DNA from: Pyrinomonadaceae bacterium
GTDB lineage: Bacteria; Acidobacteriota; Blastocatellia; Pyrinomonadales; Pyrinomonadaceae
Assembly (NCBI GenBank): GCA_019694395.1
Contig: JAIBCC010000020.1
Span: forward strand, 1-64,000
Direction: 5' to 3'
Length of the DNA: 64,000 bases
Both the position numbers and the translations under genes were made by a program. Shown one piece after another: positions 17,731-26,313 of this stretch. How positions within the stretch are numbered: position 1 is the stretch's first letter; each line of letters opens with the position of its first letter. The notes under the pieces are model-generated. The model did no database searches. It was given only the letters and a program-made list of their open reading frames with translations, and was not told the DNA's origin.

Positions 17731-18180
17731 TTATTTTTTCTGCGGTTTTAATTCCCACAAAACATTGACGATCACCCACCGACCGTTAAATTTGGCAATG
17801 TGCAAATAGTCAATCCAATCGGATGCAACAACTTTCACGCTGGCAGCATTTTCAAAAACATCCAGAATCGTTACGTCTTTTTGCTGTTTTTCGGGCGGGG
17901 TGTTTTTTCCGCCGCCGCGTTTAACGCCTTGCACCAAACCCATTGCACTCATTTGCTGAAGCATACTTCTGCCGTCTCTGGTCATCACAATTCGTTTGGC
18001 TAAATCTGGATGCAGTGCTCGTTCCATTCGCTCGGCATCTCCGGCATACCAGCCTTCGATATAATCAAGCGCAGTTGCAGTTATTGCGGCTTTATCTTCG
18101 TCCGATACAGTTGATTGCGCGTAAGAACCTACCACACAAAAAGTTAAAATGATTGCCAAAGTTAATAGTATTTTTTTCAT
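17731..18180 (-). CDS. Exported NTF2-like (lumazine-binding-like) protein
   Basis: This 149-aa protein has a clear signal peptide (MKKILLTLAIIL to AQS) and a single NTF2-like domain of the putative lumazine-binding type. It includes ATALDYIEGWYAGDAERMERALHPDLAKR at the start of the fold and FNGRWVIVNVLWEL at the end. Relatives bind small ligands or act as immunity or accessory proteins; no catalytic function can be read from sequence. It is followed by an intrinsic terminator and then a signal-less peptidoglycan peptidase. A cognate periplasmic immunity role is possible but speculative. Confidence 0.65.
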   Translation of the reverse strand: MKKILLTLAIILTFCVVGSYAQSTVSDEDKAAITATALDYIEGWYAGDAERMERALHPDLAKRIVMTRDGRSMLQQMSAMGLVQGVKRGGGKNTPPEKQQKDVTILDVFENAASVKVVASDWIDYLHIAKFNGRWVIVNVLWELKPQKK

Positions 18181-18289
18181 CCGAAATTCCTTTTTTCTTT
18201 TAAATTTCCAACTTTGGACAAATGATAATTGATTATTTGAAAAGATTTATGCACTTTGTGATATGCGGTAGATTTTCGGTGAAATGCGG

Positions 18290-19060
18290 TCAAAAATTAA
18301 AGGCAGTTTCCAGATTTTTGCGATACCGGCGGCTGGAAATCAGTTCGGTTCCGTCAAGCAGAACAATATTAAATTCTCCGTTGAAAAGCGGCTGCATTTC
18401 TTTTACCTGAGAAATTTTAACGATTTTTGAACGACGAATTCGCAAAAAATCATTTGGATTCAATTTCTTTTCTAAACCGTCCATCGTCTCGCGTAAGATG
18501 AATTTTTCGTGTCCCAAATGAATTTCAACGTAATTTCCTAACGAAGAAATCCAGTCAATCTTTTCAACTTCCAGAAACCTGATCCGCCCATTCTCTTTGA
18601 CCGTAATTCGTTGTAGATACGACATTTGAGGAATTTTGAGAATATTTAATAAATCATTAACTTTATTTTCTAAAGAATTATTTTCGCCCGAAAAAATACG
18701 ATAGCGAATTCGCTCCAGAGTCTTTTGAAACCGTTCTTCATTAATTGGTTTGAGAACATAATCAATCGCTCCCGCTTCAAAGGCGCGAATCGCGTGCTCA
18801 TCGTAGGCAGTCACAAAAACAATTTCGGGCAAAGATTTTGCCTCAATTTTTTCGACTAAAGAAAAACCGTCAACTAACGGCATATTTATATCTAAAAAAA
18901 TCAGATTTGGAGAAAGTTTTTTGATGGCTGAAAGAGCTTCGTGTCCGTTTGAGGCTTCGCCGGCAATGATAAAATCAGTTTCATTTTCCAAAAGTTGACA
19001 AATTCCGCGCCTTGCCAGCGGTTCGTCATCAATAATTAAAACCTTGATTTTATTGCTCAT
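18290..19060 (-). CDS. LytTR-family response regulator
   Basis: This 256-aa regulator has a receiver domain (residues 5-120) with acidic pair D11/D12, phospho-acceptor D57 (FLDINMP) and the conserved Lys in VLKPIN. A LytTR DNA-binding domain follows from about 150 (RITVKENGRIRFLEVEKIDWISS, then DFLRIRRSKIVKIS). It overlaps the end of the sensor kinase gene by 11 nt and is the last gene of a queD-kinase-regulator operon. The target promoter is not known; LytTR proteins often control surface or export genes, and the surface-protein array next door is a candidate. Confidence 0.93.
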   Translation of the reverse strand: MSNKIKVLIIDDEPLARRGICQLLENETDFIIAGEASNGHEALSAIKKLSPNLIFLDINMPLVDGFSLVEKIEAKSLPEIVFVTAYDEHAIRAFEAGAIDYVLKPINEERFQKTLERIRYRIFSGENNSLENKVNDLLNILKIPQMSYLQRITVKENGRIRFLEVEKIDWISSLGNYVEIHLGHEKFILRETMDGLEKKLNPNDFLRIRRSKIVKISQVKEMQPLFNGEFNIVLLDGTELISSRRYRKNLETAFNF

Positions 19061-20141
19061 ACGGAATTTTTATTTTGACCTGTAAACCTTCTTTTTCGCC
19101 CGAAATCATTTCAAATTTTTGTTTTTCTCCATAAAGTTTTTCGAGTCTTTCTTTAGTATTTTTCAACCCGATTCCGTTGTTTGAATTGCCTGAACTTCCC
19201 AAACCCGCACCGTTATCGCTGATGCAAAGTTCAATAAACCCGTTATTTCGCTTGCTTTCGATCAAAATCTTTCCGCGTTCGGCACGTTTTGAAATTCCGT
19301 GACGGATCGCGTTTTCGACTAACGGCTGTAAAAGCAAATTTGGGATTTTTGCACTCAAAGTTTCGTTTTCGATAGCAAAATCAACGGTCAGCCGATCCTG
19401 AAAACGCATTTGCTCGATTTCCAGATAACCGCGTAAAAACTCCAATTCTTCCTGTAAAGAAATCGTTTGAGAACTTTCGCTTTTCAGAGCCGTTCGTAAA
19501 AGTTCGCTCAGACGAATCAACATTTTATTGGCTGTTATGACATCATCGCGCATCAAAACGGAAATAGAATTGAGCGTGTTAAAAAGAAAATGCGGTTGAA
19601 TCTGCATTTTCAAAGCCTCAAGCCGAGCTTCTGCCAATCTCGTTTCAAGTTGTGAAGTTTCCAGCGCCAATCGCGCCGTTTCGCGTTCACGTTCGACAAA
19701 ACGACGATTGATCTCGCGTAAATGAAAAATTCCGATCAACGCCCAATAAACCAAAAAGTCAAAATGAAAATTGGTAAACAACAATCGCGCAAAAGCCTCT
19801 TTGAAAGAAAACGGGTTTCCGGTTTCTCCTGCGAAAAGACTGGTGAAAGAGACGAATAACAAAAGATGAACGAGAGCAGTGAAAACAGCTAAAATTAGAT
19901 GAGTTAGCAGATTACGTCCAATCTGACTGCTTTTAATCGAAAACTTCTTTGAGAAAAAATGAACCGCCGGAGTCAAAATCATCCAACCGTAACCACAAAT
20001 CAACCATAATGAAAGTTGTAAGGAAAAAGGAACCGGTTTCCCGAAAAAAACGCTGTTAGCGTAACCTTGCGCCGCAAAGAAAACACCGAACAACGTCCAG
20101 GCAAGAAAAATTATGATGAATTTTTTGAAGGCTGGTTTCAC
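19050..20141 (-). CDS. LytS-type sensor histidine kinase
   Basis: This 363-aa membrane kinase has four N-terminal membrane helices within about 1-130, then a coiled coil and the His_kinase/HATPase pair typical of LytS/YehU. The phospho-acceptor motif is QIQPHFLFNTLNS; NLLLQPLVENAIRHGI is the N-box, and GAGLG and GIGLKNTKERL are the G-boxes. The likely start is a GTG at 20141 that overlaps the queD stop as GTGA, so translation is coupled; a longer reading would use a TTG inside queD. It overlaps the downstream regulator gene by 11 nt. The signal is unknown. Confidence 0.92.
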   Translation of the reverse strand: MKPAFKKFIIIFLAWTLFGVFFAAQGYANSVFFGKPVPFSLQLSLWLICGYGWMILTPAVHFFSKKFSIKSSQIGRNLLTHLILAVFTALVHLLLFVSFTSLFAGETGNPFSFKEAFARLLFTNFHFDFLVYWALIGIFHLREINRRFVERERETARLALETSQLETRLAEARLEALKMQIQPHFLFNTLNSISVLMRDDVITANKMLIRLSELLRTALKSESSQTISLQEELEFLRGYLEIEQMRFQDRLTVDFAIENETLSAKIPNLLLQPLVENAIRHGISKRAERGKILIESKRNNGFIELCISDNGAGLGSSGNSNNGIGLKNTKERLEKLYGEKQKFEMISGEKEGLQVKIKIPYEQ

Positions 20142-20521
20142 CCGATTTGATACGTTGCAATACTGGTCGGAGTTTCGTAGCAACGAACTTTCCAGACCTG
20201 CACCCGCTCGTCACCGACGCGGGAGTTCAAATATTCCAAAATAAACCGCGCCAGATTTTCCGCCGAAGGATTTAATTCTTCATCAAAAGGCGGCAACTCG
20301 TTCAAATTGCGATGGTCAAAATATTTAACGATTTCATCCGCCGCTTTCTTTAAATCGCCAAAATCAATTAACAAACCAATGTTGTTTAATTCTGCGCCGC
20401 GAGCAAAAATTTCTATCTTATAATTATGTCCGTGCAGATTCTCGCATTTGCCTTTGTAACCGCGCAATTGGTGGGCGGAGGCAAAATCGCGTTCGATCAT
20501 TACTTCGTAAAATGAATTCAT
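20138..20521 (-). CDS. queD: 6-carboxytetrahydropterin synthase QueD
   Basis: This 127-aa protein is of the 6-pyruvoyltetrahydropterin synthase family. It has FASAHQL with the first zinc His, then CENLHGHNYKIEI with the other two zinc His. Catalytic Cys precedes the ENLHGH segment, and a PTSIATY segment lies near the C-terminus. In the queuosine pathway it converts dihydroneopterin triphosphate to 6-carboxytetrahydropterin. The start is placed at the ATG at 20521, directly before the conserved N-terminus; the longer frame would run through a terminator stem. Its stop overlaps the sensor kinase GTG. No other queuosine gene is in view. Confidence 0.9.
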   Translation of the reverse strand: MNSFYEVMIERDFASAHQLRGYKGKCENLHGHNYKIEIFARGAELNNIGLLIDFGDLKKAADEIVKYFDHRNLNELPPFDEELNPSAENLARFILEYLNSRVGDERVQVWKVRCYETPTSIATYQIG

Positions 20522-20555
20522 ATTGAGGATTTTACTAAAAATGAAGAGTTGCTTC

Positions 20556-20592
20556 AAAAAAAGAGCGGAACTCATTTTTATTTATTCCGCTC
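20556..20592 (-). terminator. Intrinsic terminator ending the surface-protein array
   Basis: Perfect 8-bp arms GAGCGGAA (20563-20570) and TTCCGCTC (20585-20592) enclose a 14-nt AT-rich loop; on the minus strand seven T follow at 20562-20556. It lies 49 nt beyond the stop of the last gene of the array and upstream of queD. Confidence 0.85.
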
Positions 20593-20641
20593 AAGCTGCA
20601 CTTTTGGAGGTGCTAAAAAAATTGTCGGTTCTTTTCGTTAC

Positions 20642-21736
20642 CTACTTAAATACAAAACTACCGTGCCACGCTCCAAATGATTGGCTGGTTACGCCGTTTC
20701 GGGGCGTGCCTTGATAAGAAGGTGCACCGGGACGGATTTCAATAGTTACAATTCCGCCTGAAAGAGTGATAACTCCGGCGTGCACTGCTGCCGAACAAAT
20801 TGAAGTGTCATCGGTATATAAATCAGTTCCCCAAACTCGTTCGGAAATCGGTCCGCCCGCCGGACATTCGTAACGGAATCTGGAAAAGTTTTGACCTCGT
20901 TTGGGGACAGGACTTGTTACCCAGTCTATTGTCGTAACTGTGGAGCTTCCCGAAGATGTGGTTGTTCCTGTTGATGAGCTTGTCGGAGGTGTTTGAGTTG
21001 TTACATCCAATTTAGAACTTGTCGGAGAGCCTTTGTAGTGAAAAAATTCGATGGGAACGATTTTATCCGTCGCCTCGCCGTCAACCAATAAAATTCTATG
21101 CGTAGTTCCGCTGGTAAATTTAATACGAATCTTACATTCCGTATCGGTTGCGCCGGGTAAAACTTCGCCGGTTGCATATGGATCACGGCGGAGGTAAAGA
21201 ACCACATTGCTCAGTTTTGTGCCGGTCACGACTAAAGTTAATTCTTTGTTTCTGGGCAGATTGGTAGCGGGTTGTCTGCCGGTTGAGTTGCTGCCGATAG
21301 AACTGAAACTTGTGTTCGCAACCGATAGATCGGGTTCATATTCGATTTTGCTGATCGTTCCGACCTTGAAAATCTCAATTTTGAAAGTGTCCTCGCCGAG
21401 GGGATATTTGATTGAAACTGTCCGCACATTTGAAGGCGCATCATCGTCAACCGTGCAGCGAAATTCGATATATGAACCAACGCCCCGTTTTCTTCCGGCA
21501 ATCGGACAGTCGGGGATTCCCGAGCCGCTGACTTCAATTTTGGTTGCCAAATCCGTTCCGCCGCCGCTGACACGAAAAAATCTGTCGCGTCCTTGCGCAA
21601 CGGGAACTGTGTCATTCGGCTGATATATTTTAAAACCGGGATCAAATTGAGCTACCTCAATTTTATCAATGATGGCAAAGGCTTGAATGACACCTGCTAA
21701 CATCAAAATAACTGTTAAAAATAAATTTCTAATCAT
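20642..21736 (-). CDS. Exported protein of unknown function, 364 aa
   Basis: A signal peptide (first about 22 residues, ending AFA) is followed by a mainly beta-strand sequence that I do not recognise. It has paired Cys near residues 76/93 and 295/315, suggesting disulfides. A Ser/Thr-rich linker around 240-268 divides an N-terminal part with repeated Ig-like strands from a small C-terminal domain. That domain is rich in aromatic and Gly residues (VWGTDLYTDDTSIC, then ITLSGGIVTIEIRPG) and resembles an LCCL-type domain (SICSAAVHAGVI). It is the last gene of the minus-strand array, 13 nt after its neighbour and just before a terminator. Confidence 0.6.
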   Translation of the reverse strand: MIRNLFLTVILMLAGVIQAFAIIDKIEVAQFDPGFKIYQPNDTVPVAQGRDRFFRVSGGGTDLATKIEVSGSGIPDCPIAGRKRGVGSYIEFRCTVDDDAPSNVRTVSIKYPLGEDTFKIEIFKVGTISKIEYEPDLSVANTSFSSIGSNSTGRQPATNLPRNKELTLVVTGTKLSNVVLYLRRDPYATGEVLPGATDTECKIRIKFTSGTTHRILLVDGEATDKIVPIEFFHYKGSPTSSKLDVTTQTPPTSSSTGTTTSSGSSTVTTIDWVTSPVPKRGQNFSRFRYECPAGGPISERVWGTDLYTDDTSICSAAVHAGVITLSGGIVTIEIRPGAPSYQGTPRNGVTSQSFGAWHGSFVFK

Positions 21737-21749
21737 CGTTTTTCTCCTT

Positions 21750-23165
21750 TTACATAATCCTTTGTTTATCAGTGCGGGCTATCAGTTTTCCACTATTCTT
21801 TAATGCACTCACGCGCCAGTAAACCCTTCTGTTCTTGAATCTTTCCCGCAGAATTTTCGGGAGATGGTAAGAAAATTTGCTGCCCGAAACATATGCTCCC
21901 AAAAGCCTGACATCGGCTTCGGAAACGAATTCGACTAGATAAACGTCCGTATTTTTTAATTCATACCAAGCGTAGCTGTTCAGAGCAGCTTTTTCGCCTT
22001 CAATCGTTTCAAAAAGATTCTGAGGATTAGAGTTGAGAATAAATAATTGTTTGTCATTTTTCGTAATTAAACCGTTCTTTATCCACGAAAGTTTGTCATT
22101 AAATGCACCGACCTGAATCCGTAAAAACGGCATTGGGAACGCCGCAGTTCCACCGTTTTGGATCTGTCCGTCAATTTGTGAAACTGCATTGACAGCAGTG
22201 TTTAAACTTGCTAAATCGGTATCTGCAAAAGATTGAGCAGCAGTTGTAGTGCCGATTGGTGGGGTAGGAGTTACGGTTGGAGTCGGAGTTGGAGTCGGAA
22301 TAACTACAACGTTTGAAAAAGGCAATTCAATTTCTGTTTCTCTATCAAACGAAACTTCCAGACGCAGCAATAGAAAATATTGCCCTTCGACATAATTTGG
22401 AATTCTATCGGGCGCAGGTAAAAGGTATTTGCCCGAAGGCGGCAAAAAAACATCGAAACGCGAAACTTGAGTATAAAGTTTTTGCTGTCCGCGTTGGTCA
22501 ATCGGCAGAGCGGCTTCCGGCAGCAAATCAAATTCGCTCGGCATTTCTTCGCCCGGCTGAACAATTTCCCAACGCCCGCGTAATGTTCCTGAGCCATTGT
22601 ATTGAAGCTCGTAATAGACCGGCGGAATCGGATTTCCGCTTTTCAAAAAAAGAATCGGTTTTTCGTCAGGCGTGCGGATTTTGACGGCAGTAATGGTAAA
22701 AGGTGTTCTTGCTCCGCCGCCGCCCATCCGGCAGATGACATTGACGAAAATATCAGGATTTCCGGCATTTGAAACGAAACGGCGGACATAGAAAAATCTA
22801 GCCGAGCCGCCGCTTTGAGCCGTTTGATAAGCACGGCGCGTGACCGAAGCAGGAACTGCCATCACATCAAAAAGATAATCACCGCCGTTCGATAAAGTTC
22901 GTCGTTGAGATTTGTTGTAGCGTTCCGGAAGCGAACCGTAAATCGTATCGGGGCGGCAGGTTTGACCGATTCCAGCTGATAGGGTTAACTCACCGCACCA
23001 AATTGCTTCGACCGGACGATAATCTGAAGAAAGTGGTCCAAACGTTAATGGAACTGACGTTGGATTTTGCGAATTAACATTGATGCTTGGCGGAGAAACA
23101 GAAATTTGGGCTGATAATGTAACCCTCAAAAACAGTATGAAACCGATTAGAATAAGTTTTTTCAT
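21750..23165 (-). CDS. Exported protein with TP-rich linker, 471 aa
   Basis: A signal peptide ending TLSAQ precedes a beta-rich N-terminal domain (about 20-290) with Cys at 57, 70 and 144. A PTPTPTPTVTP-type linker at about 290-305 then leads to a C-terminal domain of about 165 residues. The family is not recognised. The layout of signal, beta domain, flexible linker and second domain is typical of cell-surface proteins. It sits between the outer-membrane barrel gene (14 nt) and the 364-aa exported protein (13 nt), so the three are very probably cotranscribed. Confidence 0.6.
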   Translation of the reverse strand: MKKLILIGFILFLRVTLSAQISVSPPSINVNSQNPTSVPLTFGPLSSDYRPVEAIWCGELTLSAGIGQTCRPDTIYGSLPERYNKSQRRTLSNGGDYLFDVMAVPASVTRRAYQTAQSGGSARFFYVRRFVSNAGNPDIFVNVICRMGGGGARTPFTITAVKIRTPDEKPILFLKSGNPIPPVYYELQYNGSGTLRGRWEIVQPGEEMPSEFDLLPEAALPIDQRGQQKLYTQVSRFDVFLPPSGKYLLPAPDRIPNYVEGQYFLLLRLEVSFDRETEIELPFSNVVVIPTPTPTPTVTPTPPIGTTTAAQSFADTDLASLNTAVNAVSQIDGQIQNGGTAAFPMPFLRIQVGAFNDKLSWIKNGLITKNDKQLFILNSNPQNLFETIEGEKAALNSYAWYELKNTDVYLVEFVSEADVRLLGAYVSGSKFSYHLPKILRERFKNRRVYWRVSALKNSGKLIARTDKQRIM

Positions 23166-23179
23166 TACTTTCGTGGCTC

Positions 23180-25384
23180 CTAAAATATGTTGAAGGTCAA
23201 ACCGAAATTGAATGTTTGCCGTTTATTAAAATTGTTGACGCGGAAAATTCTATCCACGAAATTTCCATAACGGTTGTTGTAACGAACAAAAAACTGCATC
23301 TGGATTTTTTTGAAATCTTCTTTGCCGAACGACTTTTTGTAAGACCATTCCAAACTCATACTCCCGTTGCGGTTATCAACTATATTTTTTGTATCGCCTG
23401 AAACGGTTCCGTTGAAATTTCCGAGGAAAGTCGAATTGTTAAATAGCGCATTCTGCCATGTAATTGTTGTGCCCAGATTAAAAGTGCGGTCAGTTCGTAA
23501 TCTTTCAAATGAGATAATTTGATTAATTCCTGTATTTGCAGATAGGCTCAAATTTTTCAGCAATTTGAAGTTAAAAGAAAATCCGTGATTAGTGTTTCGG
23601 AAATCCGCTCCTTCACGCCCGATCTGACGGTTATCAATTAGCGACCGTTGATGCTGATAGTTGAAACCAAATTTTTGGGAAAACTGCCAATTCAATCCGA
23701 AGTTGTGGTTTCTGGTTGCCTGGTCAGGCACTTGCGAAACATCTGTAAAATCGCCTTCTCGCGGAATAAACGCACCGAATTGACGGATATTGGTTACTGT
23801 GTAGCCGATTCGGGGCAAAAATTTTGAAGGTTTAGATGGATTTAAAAGACTGCCGAGAGAAAAGTTCAAATTTATATTATTGTTACGGTTGTAAGTTTTC
23901 AGGATTGAAGGAATATTGCCCAAGTTATCACGATCACGCAGATTTCCGAGCGTAAAACTAAGGTCGCCGAAACCGCCCGTTACTTCAAATTGGTGTTGGC
24001 GGCGGTCTGCCTGCAAAAAAGCAGCTACACTGCGGAAAAGCGGCTGCAATTCCTCATAACGATAAGTCGCCGTCAGCCGTAAAGGGCGGTTTTTCAGAAG
24101 GTTATAACCTTGAAAAATGTCGTAACTGATTTCGGCGTAACTTCCGTTGCGGGTGACGGAATTCGTTTTCTTAACCTGTGGAACAACGGTCGGAGTTTCG
24201 ATCAATTCGCCGTTTTCATCAAATGTCTGACCGAAAAAATCATCAACACCTTCTTGTAAAAGCGGATCAACCGGGTTGGTAAATCGGCTCCGGGTAAATC
24301 CCGCATCAAAACGAAAACGGCTAATATCGCGTTTCAAACGAATTGTTCCACCGAAATTCGTTTCTGCATCAACGATTGCACGGTCGTTAAAATTGGTGAT
24401 CGGCAAAAGCGAACCGCGCATCATAGTAATTTCAAAACGAAGTCCGCCTGCTTCTTTGAGGAAATCCCGTCCATAGGTAGTGTTAAAAATACTGTGTTGA
24501 GCACGGGAAATTCCGCCCAAATTGCCAAATCCGACAATGCTTGTTCCGTTTGCTGCGCCAAAAGAAATGTCATCTTTTTTGGTAAGCGGCACAGTTACAT
24601 TGATTCCGCGGCTGGAGAAATTGTTGATAAGATGACGGCTCGAACCGAAAGAAACGTGACCAAATTGCGCTTTGAAACGTCCTTTTTCTAACTGAATCAA
24701 ATAGCTGGATAGATCAACTTGCGGAGCTTTAACGCCCAAATCACCGAATCGAAGGGCTTCATTTTGACGGCTCGAACCGACAAAATCCATTTGTGTATTT
24801 AGATTCCAACCTGTTCGTGAAACGGTCAAGTGAAACGAACCTTGTCCGGTCGTGTCGGTAAAGCGCGGTCTTTCAGGTTTAGTGTTTAACGGAAAAAAGT
24901 CGGTCGTATTTTCGCCTTTGAGATTCATCTGAACATTCGGTGTAAAATCAACTTCGGTTTTTTCTTCTTCTTTGGGCAGTCCTGATTCTTTGACCAAGAG
25001 TTTGAAATCCGCAACTTCCTTCCAATCATCATCCGTAACAGCTAAATAAACTTTGACCAGATTTTCTCCGGCAGGCAGGGGCGAAATAGCTGGGCTGTAA
25101 GTAAGTGTTTCACCGTTGTTTTTAACTAGAGGAGTGATGTCGGTTTCATTCAAAAAGACGGTCACTTTGCCTTCATCAGGTTTTACAGTTCGGCTGAGTT
25201 TTAATTCAAGATTTTCGGTTTGCGAAACTTCCTGACCGTTGAAATTTGCCGTCACTTTCAAATCTTGCTGGGCGTGAATTCGGACGATCCAAAAAGAGCC
25301 GACTGCCAAAAGCGAAATTAAAACCGTGACGTCTAATAATCGGCGTAATCTTCTGAATTTATTGTGTTTAATAGCTCTTTTCAT
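23180..25384 (-). CDS. Large outer-membrane beta-barrel protein
   Basis: This 734-aa protein has a basic N-terminus and a membrane/signal segment at about 20-38. An Ig-like region follows (about 40-130), then a long stretch of alternating amphipathic strands. It ends in FGLTFNIF, the aromatic C-terminal signal used by the BAM machinery. Repeated strands such as YAEISYDIF, RLTATYRYEE and FGLNWQFS support a barrel with many strands. No TonB box or plug domain was seen, so it is not an obvious TonB receptor. Together with three exported neighbours it could form a surface assembly or secretion unit. The substrate is unknown. Confidence 0.7.
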   Translation of the reverse strand: MKRAIKHNKFRRLRRLLDVTVLISLLAVGSFWIVRIHAQQDLKVTANFNGQEVSQTENLELKLSRTVKPDEGKVTVFLNETDITPLVKNNGETLTYSPAISPLPAGENLVKVYLAVTDDDWKEVADFKLLVKESGLPKEEEKTEVDFTPNVQMNLKGENTTDFFPLNTKPERPRFTDTTGQGSFHLTVSRTGWNLNTQMDFVGSSRQNEALRFGDLGVKAPQVDLSSYLIQLEKGRFKAQFGHVSFGSSRHLINNFSSRGINVTVPLTKKDDISFGAANGTSIVGFGNLGGISRAQHSIFNTTYGRDFLKEAGGLRFEITMMRGSLLPITNFNDRAIVDAETNFGGTIRLKRDISRFRFDAGFTRSRFTNPVDPLLQEGVDDFFGQTFDENGELIETPTVVPQVKKTNSVTRNGSYAEISYDIFQGYNLLKNRPLRLTATYRYEELQPLFRSVAAFLQADRRQHQFEVTGGFGDLSFTLGNLRDRDNLGNIPSILKTYNRNNNINLNFSLGSLLNPSKPSKFLPRIGYTVTNIRQFGAFIPREGDFTDVSQVPDQATRNHNFGLNWQFSQKFGFNYQHQRSLIDNRQIGREGADFRNTNHGFSFNFKLLKNLSLSANTGINQIISFERLRTDRTFNLGTTITWQNALFNNSTFLGNFNGTVSGDTKNIVDNRNGSMSLEWSYKKSFGKEDFKKIQMQFFVRYNNRYGNFVDRIFRVNNFNKRQTFNFGLTFNIF

Positions 25385-25476
25385 AATTTTTCTCCATTGA
25401 TTTTGAGAAAAAGTTATCCTGTGGATGAGACTTGGGGAGAGTCATCCTTTTTAATAAATACTTTTCGGTTAATTAT

Positions 25477-26280
25477 TTACGGACAGCTAGGTTTAAAGGT
25501 GACAACTGGTTTTATGCGAATTGCGTCATGTCCGTCACTTACGTTGGCAATTTTTAGTTTCCAATTACCCGGAATAAATTCCTGAACTCGATAGACGATC
25601 TTGAGTTTGGTAACATTCATTAATTCGTTTTGAGCGTATCCATTTTCGGTGGCGACCTCATTGCCATTTGGATCAATAATTGTCATTTTTAAAAGTATCG
25701 GGACTAAGCCCAAGTTGTGATACCAAGTGCCTTTGACTTCAATAACGCCTTGTCCGATGCTGCTTCTCGCGCCAAAATTTATTTCGACTGAATTACCGGA
25801 ATTTAAGTTGATGGTCTCACTCGGGGAAACATCTTTCACGGTATCTGAATAAGTAATTTGAATCTCGCCGGATACTCTTACCGGAGAATTGTCGTTTGTC
25901 GCTTTTACACGAACCGACCACGTTTTGCTGCATCCTAAATCCGAAGTTTCACGACCGTCGCCTACCGTAACTGTTTGGACAGTCGTTTTAGCCGTAACTT
26001 CCTGAGTTGCGGCAATTTCTCCTTCTTCACTGCTTTCTGAAGGTTTGATCAACGTGATTGTCAGCGGAAGATCGTTGTCTGTTCCTGGTTTTCCTAAACG
26101 GGAAAATTTAACTGTCGTTTTAGGATAACTGCGGCAGGGAATTGCAAATGTTCGCCGATGCGAGAAATTGTTGGCTGTTCCCTCGCCGAATTCAAAAGTT
26201 TTCGTAAGTGTTGCGCCAAAGGCGACCGAACTTAATCCGAAAACTGAAACTAAAACTAAAATTCTCATCACTATTTTCAT
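25477..26280 (-). CDS. Exported beta-rich protein, 267 aa
   Basis: A signal peptide (MKIVMRILVLVSVF to FGA) precedes two beta-sandwich-like halves. The first runs to about residue 135 and holds paired Cys; the second (about 135-265) has an IDPNGNEVATENGYAQNE segment and ends in SCP. The pattern resembles pre-peptidase or Ig-like accessory domains, but I cannot name a family. A strong GGAG ribosome binding site precedes the ATG. It follows the PqqD-fusion gene by 33 nt and precedes the barrel gene by 92 nt. Confidence 0.6.
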   Translation of the reverse strand: MKIVMRILVLVSVFGLSSVAFGATLTKTFEFGEGTANNFSHRRTFAIPCRSYPKTTVKFSRLGKPGTDNDLPLTITLIKPSESSEEGEIAATQEVTAKTTVQTVTVGDGRETSDLGCSKTWSVRVKATNDNSPVRVSGEIQITYSDTVKDVSPSETINLNSGNSVEINFGARSSIGQGVIEVKGTWYHNLGLVPILLKMTIIDPNGNEVATENGYAQNELMNVTKLKIVYRVQEFIPGNWKLKIANVSDGHDAIRIKPVVTFKPSCP

Positions 26281-26313
26281 TATTTTTTCTCCTTTTTTAT
26301 TGGCATTTTTCCC

